A stretch of 64,000 nucleotides of DNA from Cerioporus squamosus (lineage: Eukaryota; Basidiomycota; Agaricomycetes; Polyporales; Polyporaceae), in assembly GCA_022592435.1 (NCBI GenBank), contig JABYQS010000041.1, forward strand, positions 62,001-126,000. Direction: 5' to 3'. The position numbers and the translations under genes were made by a program. Each line of letters opens with the position of its first letter. Position 1 is the stretch's first letter. Positions 44,179 to 55,593 of the stretch are shown piece by piece. Below the pieces are notes generated by a model. The model saw nothing but the letters and a program-made list of their open reading frames with translations, was not told where the DNA came from and did not search any database.

Positions 44179-47100
44179 ATGTCGGTGTTCGAGCCTGCCA
44201 TTGTACGCGCTCTGTGCGCACGCGCAGTCGCCAGCACCGTGAGCGAGCAGAAGAAGATAGAGGCCGACTGGGACAAGGGCGTGAGTACTATGACTGCGAG
44301 CGTGCACTCTATCTTCACTCACCTGTCTGCATGTTCGCAGGTCGAAGTGCGAGTGAAGGGTTGGGAGGGCAAGCGCAAGAACCAGTCCTGTTTTACACTG
44401 CAGCTTGAGCACGAGGCACATATCTGCGAGTACGTCAATTTTCTTTCGAAGCATACACACGCAACCGCAAAGGGCGCCCCATCGACTACACTGAGTCCTC
44501 GGATTCCCCTGTTGGGACCGCACTTCGAGCCGCCTTCGTTCTCTCACATCCAGCGCCGTTCTGCTGCTCCGGAGATCGTTCCCGACACGGCTTACCTCAA
44601 GCCCGTTACCATTGTCCACCCGATTTTCTTCCCTGAACTTCGGCAGTGCCCTCAGTGCCGTTCGACCGACATCACTTGGTTCGGGTGGTTGCCGACCGGC
44701 CACAGGGAGGTGCACGGCATCGCGCGTGAGGAGACGGCGATAGGGTATCAGCTCCGCTGTAATCCGTGCAAGAAACTTTACGGGAAGGGAGGTACGAAGA
44801 CGGATGACGAGGAGCGCTACTCCTTTCTGAGTACAAACTGCGTGTTCTGGGAGAAGCGGGAACATTGGGAGCTTCCTAGTAAGTGCTACCACAATAACCA
44901 CAACGCTAGACTGCTTACCCATGATATCACTATCAGTCGGGATGCCAGTATTCTTGAAGAAGAGCGCCTTGACGTCCGACCTCTTCAACTTGCTCATTGA
45001 GTTCCGACCGGGAGGCACAGCGGCCGGTTTTTCTGAACATATCCGTCGTGAGTATACTCAATCAATATTCAGCAACGGCCTGCTTACCCGGGGTTGTGGC
45101 GTATCTGCAGAGTTGCACCTGCTCGAGTACCACAAGCATCATGCAGGTTACCTTCGCGCGTACGAAAGGCGTCACCGCCAGACGACGCTCGACAAGCACC
45201 AGGCCGGGCTCCAGGCATTTTCGAAGCCGCACACATCGGGATTGCACCATGGCGGCTATGACTGTCGCTCGATATCGGACGACTTGACCGGTGTTGTGTA
45301 CAACAGATACGTCGAAAAGACGAGGAAGGGGGAGTCGGAGGATAGTCTGCGAACAAAGGGCGGTGAGTACATACCCTCGCTTTCTCACGCTGCCATACTA
45401 ATCGACGCCGTCCTATTTCTCACGGGTCAATCCACCTTCCAGCCATCACCATCTCCCTTGACGCGACATTTCGTTCTGCGGGCAAGGCCACGATCGTCGA
45501 CACGGACAAGAAACACACGAAGGTGTGGACAGGGGGGTTGTTGACGATCTTAAACGAGCGCGGCGCGATAGTCGCATGGGTACGTCGCATAACATTGTCT
45601 GCTTCCCCGTTTGTCGCTGCTCACTATTCCTGATCTCTCACAGCGATGGTGTCCAAGTCAGAGCAACTCCGAATACGTAGAGCTCCTTGAAGGATTCCAC
45701 CGTCGCTTACTGCTGCTCGGCGTCGCACCGCCAGAGATGGCAGTAGTCGATAACTGCTGCCATGTTAAGGCCGCGATCTTGCAAGTCTTCCCCGACATCG
45801 CTGTTGTCTTGGATGTGTGGCATTTCATTCAGCGGTAAGTGCCACTCGCTGTGGCTGGTCCATGTGTACTCACTGCTGCCTCAAGTAGTTATCTCGCATG
45901 TGTTCTTCACGGCTCGAAGAACCCTCACCGCCTTGAAGTAGGGCAGGACATCAGCGACGCGATCCTCAAGTCAAAAGCAAGTAACGGTAACCCAGCTAGG
46001 TATTGGAGCAAGGCAGAGCAGGAGGAGAGGTTAGTACGTGCGTATGAGAAGTGGGTAAAACACGGCGATGTATGGTCAGCCGCTGCGGAAAAGGTGCGCA
46101 CACTATGACATGTACTTGCTGCCTCAGTTGTCTGCTTACACCGGTCTTTAGGTTCACGCAGACCAGCTCGCTCACGTCAAGAAGGGCTGTCTTGCGCGGC
46201 CTCGCGACGATGTACCGTCAGATGGGAGTCGTATCGAGGGGTCGCACAAGGGGTGGAACGGTCTGCAACGGTCCCACGCGAGCGGTGTTGAGTCGCAGAC
46301 CGCCCTCGGTCACGACCACGTTCTGCGCCGCAATACCCGCGTCGAGTTCGCCTCCGATTCCCCCTCCGCGTTTGTGGCGTCTACGTACGGATGCCACCAT
46401 GTTCGCCTCGTCGATTGGATTGCGTGCAAGTGGAACGAGTTCCTTGTCGTCAAGCAGAAGGCCGGTGGGCTTCCTGCTGGTATGACGCCGCTCTCCGTCC
46501 TCGAGCCTGCACCAAGCAAGGAGACTTTTGGCTTGATGAAGATGAGCGCCGCCACCGCTGCTCACTACACATTTGTCAAGCAGGAGCCCGAAGACGATCT
46601 CCTCGATCTGTCGGCGCATGTCGATCCCACGAGCATCCTCAACGAGCTCGGTATTGACCCGACGTTGGCTCACCTCCTTCCGTCGCATGCTCGCCCATCA
46701 AAGGAAGTTTCTGCGACACCGTCCAACCTTGAGATACCACCTGGCAGCATCTTCACAGTGAACTCTTCGTCTCCGTCGTGGCCCCCGAGTCCTCCCATCT
46801 CGTCAACCCTTGATATTGCTTCGTCCTCATCTGCAATCCGGAAGGGCAAGGAGCGGGCAACTGATCTCGCGGCCCCTTGTACGCCTTGGAAGAGTGGCCG
46901 CACCTCCCTCGAACGTCAAGTTCTTGCAGCCGACATCATCGACCTAAGCGACTTGGATACCACCGACAACACTCTCCCTGATGCGACCCAGCTCCTGCAA
47001 CTGGTACGTATTCCATCATCTCTCTGATACAGCTAATGACTGTATGTATGTAGACTTCTTCTCCTAAGAAGCGTCGCGCCAGCTCAGCTGAGTGTGCGAC

Positions 47101-48498
47101 CACCTTCGAGGGCCAATGCGACGATGCTCAAATCAACGACGGCGACCCGCACGCCGAGCTCGCCTCGCTCTCGCTCAACACGCCGCCTGCTAAGAAGTTG
47201 CGGCTATTCGTGGAGGGCAGTGCGAAGGGTAAATCATCCACCACGAAGGACAAGGTACGTGATCTTCTTGCGATGAGTGTCCCGCTCGTATGCTTACATG
47301 CCGATCTCTATTCGCAGAAGTCTGGAGACCGTCTCAGCAGCTTCTTTGCGCCTTCCGTCCGGGATTCCGTGACAGTCGCTGGCCACGGCAACTATCAGAC
47401 ACCGTGTCTCCCCATCGTCAGAATCACAGGCCTTACAAGATCGCAGCAAGTCTTCTCCCTGGCAACTGGCCTCGACCCACGCAGCATCACGTTTGCGCGC
47501 TCCGAAAAGGACGCGTTCTTCCTCTTTATGGACCTCCGGAAGCAGCTTCAATGGGCGACCTACAAGATGTCGTCGCGCGATTGGGTCACCGCCGCGACAC
47601 TTTACAACCATGCAGTCGAAAAGAAAAATGCGGCCGAAGGGAGAGCTCTCGTGCGTAAGACCCCCCGTGCGCTGCTTGACAAGCTTCACGAAGTCGAGTC
47701 GGCCATCATCCAGCGCGTCGGCAAAGGGAACTACAAATGTAAGTCTCGCGCTTTGTTACGCTCACATTGGCTCGTGCTAACTTCCATCTGTAGCGCAATC
47801 AGGAACGACCAAATTCTGGTATCAACATTGTCACGCGGTCCCTCTCCGCCTTCTGAAGCCAGCGGAGCGTCAAGTGGATCCGACAGGGATGGAGCTCAAG
47901 AACGTCGGGCTCTCGGTACGCCGCTTCGAGTTCACGATCACCGCTTTTATTGACGTTGTACGTACAGCAAAGGACTCCTGTGTGCACGCGCTGCAAGGTC
48001 ATCATGTATCCCGGCGGGGAAAACTCCCCACAGAACCACAAGCGAGGGGTTTGCTCGGACGGCGCGCGGACGACACCGCAGAAGATCTCGCGAACCATCA
48101 ATGGGCGGACTGTCCACTTCCATGAAGATCCGCCGCAGTGGCCGCAGCCCATCGGAATCTTCAAGGAGGGCAAGACATTCAACGGACACCGCTTTCTTGC
48201 TGCGCTCGAGGAGATGTATGACCGCGTCGTGAAGAACGGCGATGTTGACAGCGAGCGTACTATGGAGTACCTCGCGTTGACTTCACTGCTTCAGTCGCGC
48301 CTTGAATACACCCCGGCCACCGAGTCGCGCGCAGCCAAGGCGCTCTTCCGGCTGTTCGACGGCTTGGAGCTCGAGGATTGCCCCGCTGAGATCGTCGTCG
48401 AGCATGAGGGTTCCCGCTTCCTCCACATCAACTACCTCTGTCAAGAACCAGCATTGGCATCAGGCCCGGGTGTGGGTAGCAGCTCGTCGGTGTTCTGA
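44179..48498 (+). CDS. Large zinc-cluster protein with DDE-transposase-like core
   Basis: Multi-exon gene from the ATG at 44179 to TGA 48496-48498. Order: a zinc ribbon CPQCRSTDITWFGWLP...YQLRCNPCKK (44650-44775), resembling fungal DUF6729; a helical spacer with ELHLLEYHKHHAGYLRAYER; then a DDE-like core, ISLDATFRSAGKATIVDTD (near 45455), MAVVDNCCHVKAAILQVFPD followed by DVWHFIQRY (45740-45835), and SRIEGSHKGWNGLQRSHASG (near 46230) with a candidate catalytic Glu. A long Ser/Pro-rich disordered region follows (46560-47240). The C-terminal part holds the finger CTRCKVIMYPGGENSPQNH...C (C-x2-C-x15-H-x4-C, near 47975). The assignment of D, D and E as catalytic is inference. It could be the transposase of an uncharacterised element or a domesticated gene. 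No terminal inverted repeats were found on both sides. Confidence 0.7.
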
Positions 48499-48756
48499 TT
48501 GCGGTCGCATCATCATCGGACTCTTGTGTGGTTGTCGCATCGCCGACATGTACGATTATCTTGGGAAGATGGTTATCGTGTACAATACGCAATTGTACCT
48601 ATTACTCTTGGTAGTTCCTGTATCATACGACGTGTACTGTATCTAGTTTGTTGTTTCTTGCAGTCTCTAGTCCCTGTGTGCAGCGCATTATCTCGTCGAC
48701 GCCCTCCCAGCTTGCAAACCCCAAGTACCCCAGAAAGACGCTCGCGGCATCACGTG

Positions 48757-48871
48757 TGGCTAAAGGACCCTTTTGGTCCGGCGTCTATAGGGTTAGCCTG
48801 GGTTAGGGGTAAGTAGGTCCTTAGGTCCCTGGGGGGAAGCAATTAGGTCCGGACCTAACTGGGTCCCCCTC
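48757..48871. repeat. GGTCC/GGACC palindrome cluster
   Basis: About 115 bp with seven GGTCC or GGACC words in both orientations. It includes the stem GGACC-CTTTT-GGTCC (48765-48779) and a perfect 16 bp palindrome, TTAGGTCCGGACCTAA, at 48843-48858. It resembles a transposon subterminal region or a MITE and lies 260 bp after the DDE-like gene. Confidence 0.6.
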
Positions 48872-49362
48872 TTGCTATCACGGAGCACCCCATGCGACCA
48901 CGCGGGCGTCAACACGTGTCATCTGACACGCATGATCCCGCCGCTCGCTTCGTCCACCTACCTTGTGCTCAGCACCACCGACCATCTTGTCCCGCCTCTG
49001 TCTCACTCTCGCTTTCAGCCCCGCGCATCCAACGAGGAGAAGGCGAGGACAGAGTCTCAGTGACTCGAGTTGACTAGGATACACGTGTAGAGTAGTGTTT
49101 TTAGGTATAAATACTGCCGAGCAGTCTGGGAGAAGCCCCAGACTTGCTTTGGCATTTCTTCCCTCCAACCGACGCTTCCCACACAGCGCTCGCTTCCGAG
49201 CGTGTCACTCGGGGGCTCGTAAAACGGTCGTTAGAGCGCACGTTCCAGGCAGTGATCGACATATCACTCCATTAAGACGATATACACTAATCTGATGAAC
49301 CCATGTCAAAACCAACGCATGGTACAAAGCACAGAGACGTACTACTCTAAGGCAGATGGTGA
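48872..49362. other. Intergenic stretch with an orphan TATA box
   Basis: Between the palindrome cluster and the 3' end of the mitochondrial ribosomal protein gene. A plus-strand TATAAATA at 49106-49113 has no coding frame behind it; it could be a relic LTR promoter. Nothing else was recognised. Confidence 0.4.
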
Positions 49363-50264
49363 CTACGCAGCATCCGCGACAGCGTTTTGTCGATCCTCGC
49401 GGATACGACTCTTGACGTCCGCAATCGCCTGCTCCCTCTCAGACCGACGCTCGGCGATGAGACGGAGGATGTTGCCCCTAGAGGCCGTGGTACCCGTCCT
49501 CCACTTCCAGCCCTTCCCGTCAACCGAGCGAGTGTGACGGAGGAAGAACTCTGCCATGTCACGCTCTGCCTTGCCCACGAGCAGATACTGCTCCAGCCAC
49601 TTCCTGCGCTCGGCCCTGTCCTGTGCGGACATATCCTCCTCAGCCTGCGGGTAGTAGAACGGCTCGACGAGGCCGACGACAGCGCGCTTGTACGTCCGAT
49701 CAGGAAGGGTCGACACGGGACGTCCAGGGCGTTTGCGAAGGGGAGACTGGTAGTTGTCGGTGCGAATGTACGTCGTCTGGACACCGTAGACGGCGAGGAG
49801 GTACGAGCGGATGTCCGTCTTCGTGACCGATTGAGGAACACGGAACGTCGCCTCGTACGGGTTGTATGGCTGTCCTGCCGGCGTGTGGTTGCGGACCATC
49901 TTGAAGATGATGTTCGGCAGGTAAACCTTCTGACCAACGACCGCCTTCTCCTTCTCCCCATTCTCCTGCACGACCTCCCGCACACCGCGCACTCTGCTCC
50001 GCTTCGCGTCCAGCTCTCCAGCCACTCCGCCTCGCTCAAGGTCCTCCCGTCGGCCTGTAGAAGTTCGCCCTTTGCCAACGCGCGCTGGTACCGCGCAAAC
50101 TCGGATGGTGTGAGGCCTTCAGGTGTCGCGTCAGATTGGAGGGGATCCACGTCAAGGCCCTTCCGTGCGCGACGCAGGCGGACAGCCCGCGGCGTCGATG
50201 CCGTCCGCGCAGCTGCTGCTGCTTCAGGGATAGTCGCGTACAGACGGCGGAGAGTGGCAAACAT
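49363..50264 (-). CDS. MRPL23: Mitochondrial large-subunit ribosomal protein uL23m (apparent frameshift)
   Basis: Component of the mitochondrial ribosome near the polypeptide exit. The ATG at 50264 (MFATLRRLYATIPEAAAAAR) gives an Arg/Ala-rich presequence, then TPSEFARYQRALAKGELLQA. The conserved core follows: VGQKVYLPNIIFKMVRNHTP, GQPYNPYEATFRVPQSVTKT and YGVQTTYIRTDNY, with the frame ending at 49363. The N-terminal part (to SEAEWLE) and the core (from LDAKRSRVRGVREV) are in different frames that meet at about 50015-50022. No intron of workable length fits there. One missing base would explain it, either a sequence error or a real mutation. The symbol follows vertebrate/general use; the yeast orthologue is MRP20. 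Confidence 0.85.
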
Positions 50265-50539
50265 GGGAAGCGTTGGCAGGCTCTGCGCAGGCTTGGAATT
50301 TCTTGCCACAGAGCGGGCGAGATGGAACAAGCGCCGGATGGAAATGTGTCAATTCCGCTTATCGGAGTCTCAATTTGCCTCCGAATCACTTTCGGAATCG
50401 AAAGAGTTACTGAGGTATTTGAGCATCCGCCCTGGGCACTGTACCGCCGTCTCCCGTAACCACATACGCTAAGTATAATTTCATCGAACTACAGCGAACA
50501 GTCCCTGCCAGACAACTAGCTACAAGATATAAAGCGCGC

Positions 50540-52497
50540 TCAGAACCTCCAGACCTTACGATGCCTACACACCCACGCAACAGCAGAGAGACCGAAACTA
50601 TACGCCGCTAGGACGAGCATCGCCGCCCAGTCAGACGCGTACATCGTCTGCATTGAAAGGTTAATCAGGCCCGTCGCGACGTTCGCCTACAACACACCAG
50701 GCCCCATTAGCACAACCGCAGCCAAGGTCACGCAGATAGAGAGACGGTAGACGCACCAGCAAAAACAGCACCAGCCCATTCTTATTGATCGCTTCCAACA
50801 ACGGCGGCGCGCTCCCCGCCGCCTCCCACTCCCTGCCCGCGCTGTGGCGCGTCACCTTGAGCATGTCCGGGTCCGGGTGCACCTTGAGCTTCGACATGGG
50901 CGAGTACACCGACTTGGACAACGGGCTCGGGAAGAACGCGAGGTCGAGCACGAGATACCCGAGCAGGAACGTCGAGTTGTACGCCGCGATCCACACGACG
51001 TACTGCAGGTTCGCCATGCGCCGCGATACGTCCCCGCCGACCGCGAAGAGCTTGAGCGCCCCGAGGAAGACCCACCACAGGACAGCGTACGAGCACAACT
51101 CCGTCGCCGTCTTGTCATTCTCGCGCCGGACCTCGAGTCGCGGAGACTGGGCGGCGGAGGTGGACGCAGCGTCGGCAGCGACGGCAGGGACCTCGTCGTC
51201 TGTATCGGAATCGCTCGTTGAGGGTCGTTGGCGGGCATCATCGCGTTGTGCGAGCTGCTGCTGCCGACGACGGAAGTACGAGGGGGAGGGGGCGAGGAGA
51301 AGCGTGCCTGTGGACAGACCGAGGAGGTGGATGGCAAGGTAACCTACGAGTCTTCAGTCTCGAGTCATGTATATGACCGCGAGTGAGGACATACCTGCGA
51401 GAGATATGATACCCTCTTTGTTTGCCGCTATGACGCCATCACGAGGGGCATCGAGGATATAATGCGCCAGGTTGCCCATGGAGAGGGCGAGCTGGTGCGC
51501 TGTCGAGGGAACCTCAGCATACCCCACAACAGATGAGCGGGCGACGCGTACATATAGCTACGACAACGCCTAGAAGTGATATTGGGATGTACACCATCAC
51601 AGGGTGAAGGAGCACTTGCAAGATGGGTATCAAGCCAAGCGTGACGAAAAAATTCCAATGAACTCCAGTATTCTGTAACATGTTCCTGAGCGAAACTCTC
51701 GCAAAGACAACACGCAGGAGTACCTGCATCACTCACTGGATACTCAGTCCCCTTGACCGAGATCGTCCTCAGCAGGCCGAGCAAGAGCACCGGAGAGCAC
51801 TTGCGCAGCACCAAGGACACTTTCGGCAGGAGCGGAGCGGTGAGGTACGCCGGATTCTTGACAAGCGGGATCGCGGACACAATGCCTTGCGAGAAGACGA
51901 AGGAACCGACACCAATATCCATCTGGAAGAACGTCAGTTACCTGCGAAGTAGAGGTACACTGTTCTGACGCCTACCAGAGATACTCCAAACGTCTCGCAT
52001 TTGGCCAGCGCTCGAGGAAAGACAGGGAAATCGACGGCCAGGATGCAAATGAAGGTGAGGAGGAGCATGTGCGCTCTGTACGTTGTCAGAGCGGGCAAGG
52101 GAGGGATCGGGACGGCGAGCGCAGCAGACGGGCTGGGGTCGCGCGAAGTGTTCGACGTGCGTGACGATGCACGACTGTGTCGGAGGGCCGAGGGAAGGAA
52201 CGTGCCCGACTCTCGCCGGGGAAGCATGAGGAGCAGGACGGTAGGCACCGTCAAAAGGAGACACAGCAGACCAGGAGAGCTCGCGAAGACAGTCACCGAG
52301 AGCAGGATCGGAAGGACGAGCAGGAACGCCTCCGGAAGGAAGGAGAGCGGTCTGCTGGGTGGAAGACGGGTGCGCACGGCGGAGTAGAGAGCTATGGAGA
52401 GCAGGGACGCAAACGACAGCATGTTGATGTGCCCGATGCTCGACCCCGTCATCCCCGACACAAACGCCTCCTTGGACGCCTTGTAGTTGTCGTCCAT
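50540..52497 (-). CDS. GWT1: GPI-anchored wall transfer protein 1 (inositol acyltransferase)
   Basis: ER membrane enzyme that acylates the inositol ring of GlcN-PI in GPI-anchor synthesis (PIGW in animals). The ATG at 52497 opens MDDNYKASKEAFVSGMTGSS, the usual lumenal start of the family. Conserved blocks include LAVDFPVFPRALAKCETFGV, MDIGVGSFVFSQGIVSAIPL, VLLLGLLRTISVKGTEYP and EYGVHWNFFVTLGLIPILQV. A late hydrophobic exon contains RRMANLQYVVWIAAYN and the last exon ends RHRKVWRF with TGA at 50540-50542. Many transmembrane helices, about six exons. It is divergent from YKE2 with 173 bp between start codons. Target pathway of the antifungal compound class typified by manogepix (family knowledge). 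Confidence 0.93.
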
Positions 52498-52670
52498 CGT
52501 GGCCGACGCGCTTCAGATAATCCCGAGTGCACGACGCATGCAGAACAGCTGAGATCGAGGAGAGCTCGAGTTCGAACGTGGAGGCTGGAGACAAAGTGTG
52601 CAAACGCTGGCCGCTCGCGTCCACAGCTCCCGGACGGTCTCCTCGCTTCTCTTCCTCCACAACGGACGCG
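52498..52670. promoter_or_regulatory. Shared divergent promoter GWT1 / YKE2
   Basis: 173 bp between opposing start codons; it must hold both 5' UTRs and core promoters. No TATA box was obvious. Confidence 0.6.
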
Positions 52671-53222
52671 ATGGCCGCCGCGCTGCAAGAACGTCTTCAG
52701 ACAGCATCGACCGACTTCCAGAAGATCCAGACCGACCTCTCCCTCGCCGTCGACGCCCGCCAGAAACTCGATGCCCAGCTCTCCGAGAACGAGCTCGTGA
52801 AGAAGGTGCCTTCCTATCCCACCCGTGTCCCGTCCCTGCATATAACATCGCTCGCGTCCCAGGAATTCGCATCCTTGACGGAGGAAAACACCGTGTACAA
52901 GCTCGTCGGGCCCGTGCTCCTCAAGCAGGACCAGGCGGAGGCGAAGCAGAACGTGGACACTCGATTGGAGTTCATCCGGAGCGAGATGTGCGTGCCGTCT
53001 CCACCCTCTGTCCACGTTCGTGCATGCTCATCCTCGACATGACCTAGCAAACGCGTGGAGAACCAGCTGAAGGATCTGGGCGAGAAGGCGGAGAAGAAGA
53101 AGATCGAGGTCCGTGTTTGCTCTCCTTGTAGGATTCTGATCACACATGCCCACCTTCCGTTGTCTCAGCTCGTCGAGATACAAGCGGCCCTCCAGCAACA
53201 GGCAACTCCCGCCGCTGCATGA
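52671..53222 (+). CDS. YKE2: Prefoldin subunit 6
   Basis: Beta-type subunit of the hexameric prefoldin co-chaperone that hands unfolded actin and tubulin to the chaperonin CCT. The ATG at 52671 starts MAAALQERLQTASTDFQKIQ. An intron follows NELVKK (GTGCCT...CCCAG), then EFASLTEENTVYKLVGPVLL, KQDQAEAKQNVDTRLEFIRS, and two short exons KRVENQLKDLGEKAEKKKIE and LVEIQAALQQQ. TGA at 53220-53222. The two coiled-coil arms and central hairpin strands match the family length of about 120-130 residues. Convergent with THR4 downstream. Confidence 0.93.
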
Positions 53223-53526
53223 TCCTTATGAAACGTCAACTGCTTTCCTCGGCCCTCCACCCATTGTGTTCACGCATGCACGGACGTATATCAACCTGTA
53301 GCACTAGTCAACTCATCCAAATGGCGATCATACATTTACTCTGGTAGCCTGTCTGCCCGCCCACCAGCACGACGTCGTAGGACCTCCTCCCCTAAGATAG
53401 GCCGCATGATGTGCGTCCGCACTCGATCGGTCCATCGAATCTACCGCGGATACGGATTGAATTGTTCCATGTGAAAGACAGGATACAAGTTTTGTTCAGT
53501 ACTTCCTTTTGCCTACTCATAGCCCC
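53223..53526. other. Tail-to-tail spacer YKE2 / THR4
   Basis: 304 bp holding both 3' UTRs; nothing else seen. Confidence 0.5.
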
Positions 53527-55402
53527 TCATACGCTCGCACCGACCTGCCCAACAGCCGGAACAGCGTACTTTTCAATGACCTGCTTCACCAACTCCACGC
53601 TCGGAGCCTCGACGTCGATCACCCTCCGCTCCCGCTCAAGGAGACCCTTGAACTCGGGCGGGAGCACGTCGCGCTCAAAGTCGAACGACGGCGAGCCCTG
53701 CAGCGCGCGCGTCACCGCCTCAGAGAACTTGGCGGGGTGCGCCGTCGACAACACGATCTGCCGCACGTTCGGCGCACTGCACCCGGTGGTCAGTGAATGG
53801 ACAAAAGGACCGCGACGCAAGACGCACTTTTGCGAAGCCACGGTGCGCGCGGCACACAGTCCGACGGCGGTGTGCGGGTCCGCGATGTAGTGCGGCTCGG
53901 ACTCGAAGTAGTACCTGATCGTCTCCAACGTCTGCAGCACAAATAACTATCAGTGCCCGTCCGGGGCCAGCCAGCTTGAGACACCCACCTGTGCATCAGA
54001 CACCCGCTCCGCGAAAAAGTCTCTCCGGGCAAGCTCGAGCACGGCAACGGGCACCTGCACCCGTCCGTCGCTCTTCACCCTGCCCATCCAGTCCGCAATC
54101 GTCGCGCTCGCCCTGCGCTGCCGCTCTGTCACGTCCGCGCCCTCTGCAGTCTCGAATGCGAGGTACCACAGCAGCCGCTCGAAGTTGCTCGACACGAGGA
54201 TGTCCATCGCCGGGCTGAGGGTCTCCTTGACTCCGCTGGCGTCCGCGCCCTGCTTCCCGTCCGACGCGCCAGCGGCAGGCTCGCTCTGGCCAGCGGGGGC
54301 GGACGAGTCGACCTTCTCGTATGCGCCGCTCCGCCAGAAGCGCGCGAGGATGTCGTTCGCGTTTGTCGCGACCCCGAGGCGGCCCATAGGCAGTCCCATC
54401 CGCTTCGCGTAGTACCCCGCGAGGATGTCGCCAAAGTTGCCGGTGGGCACGACGTACTGGATCTGGATATCCGCGCTTGGATCTGGGAGCTGGCGACGAA
54501 GATGGAAGTATGAGAGAAAGTAGTAGACGGTTTGGGCGAGGATGCGGGCCCAGTTAATAGAATTGACCGCGCCGAGCCGGTGGGTGGCATTGAACTGCCT
54601 GTCTCCGAAGAGAGCCTTGACGATGTCCTAGGAAACGGTGAGCTTGGAAGGACGACGGGAGAAAAGAACGTGCCTGGCAGTCGTCGAAGGTGCCCTGGAC
54701 GGCGAGGTTATGTACGTTGGGGTCGGTGACGGTGGTCATCTGCGCTTCCTGGATGGGGGAGACGCGTCCCTTGGGATGGAGGATGAAGATGGAGACGTTC
54801 GCCTTGTTCCGAAGGCCATAGATCGCGGCACTAGGGCTTCGTCAGTGACCAGTGCTGAGGCACGCGTGCAGAGACAGCGTACCTGCCGGTATCCCCACTG
54901 GTCGCACCGACGACGGTCAGCTTCTCCGGCTGCTCGGTCGGGCCCTTGCGCTGGTTCCTGCGCTTGAGGAAGAACTCGAAGAGGTTGCCGAGCAGCTGCA
55001 GCGCGACATCCTTGAACGCAAAGGTGGGCCCGTGGAAGAGCTCGAGGACGTAGGTGGTGTCGGTCAGTTGCTTGAGCGGGGTGATGTCCGGGTGGCGGAA
55101 GGTGCTGTAGGACTTTTCGACGAGTGCACGGAGCTCGGCTCTTGGGATTTCGTCCTCGGAGACATAGAGCGAGAGGACCTCGACGGAGAGGTCTACGAAC
55201 GAGTGGTCCTTCCATGCTGTCTGCCAGTCCGAAGGAAGCGCGGGGATGTGCTCGGGGATGTAGAGGCCGCCGTCGGGGGCGAGTCCGGCGAGGACGGTCT
55301 GAGGATGCGGCGATCAGAATCGCAGAGAAAGCGGGTGAGGAACGGATTGACCTGCTCGAACGAGAGCAGCTGGTCTGCGCCGCGGGTGGAGAGGTACTTC
55401 AT
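53527..55402 (-). CDS. THR4: Threonine synthase
   Basis: PLP enzyme converting O-phosphohomoserine to threonine, the last step of threonine synthesis. The ATG at 55402 gives MKYLSTRGADQLLSFEQ, then TVLAGLAPDGGLYIPEHIPA after an intron. The PLP lysine lies in FHGPTFAFKDVALQLLGN near 55010. Further landmarks: VVGATSGDTG, FILHPKGRVSPIQEAQMTTV, VQGTFDDCQ, AVNSINWARILAQTVYYFLS, VPTGNFGDILAGYYAKRMGL, LGVATNANDILARFW and NFERLLWYLAFE, ending PAVGQVGASV at 53527. Six or so exons, no break. The fungal THR4 length (about 500 residues) fits. Divergent from VTI1 with 191 bp between starts. Confidence 0.95.
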
Positions 55403-55593
55403 CGCGGGAGGAGGAGAGCTTGCTTGCCTGGCTTGACTCGAATCAGCCACAGACAGGCCCGGGCTCCCGTGAAAGGCAGGCGAGACGCTCCGCAGGCACC
55501 GTGCACGCCCTGCCTCCCTCGTCTCTCTCCCGACCGCCACCTCCCGATTCCCTCTGCCCGCGGCTCGCACGTTTGACACGCTGGACGAGCACC
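55403..55593. promoter_or_regulatory. Shared divergent promoter THR4 / VTI1
   Basis: 191 bp between opposing ATGs. Pyrimidine-rich toward VTI1; no clear TATA box. Confidence 0.6.

Noticed and set aside
49106..49113. TATAAATA as promoter of a new plus-strand gene
   Set aside because: No coding frame or exon follows before the antisense uL23m gene; kept only as an orphan site.
49387..50472. 361-codon plus-strand open frame
   Set aside because: Antisense to the conserved uL23m coding sequence; a GC-rich shadow frame.
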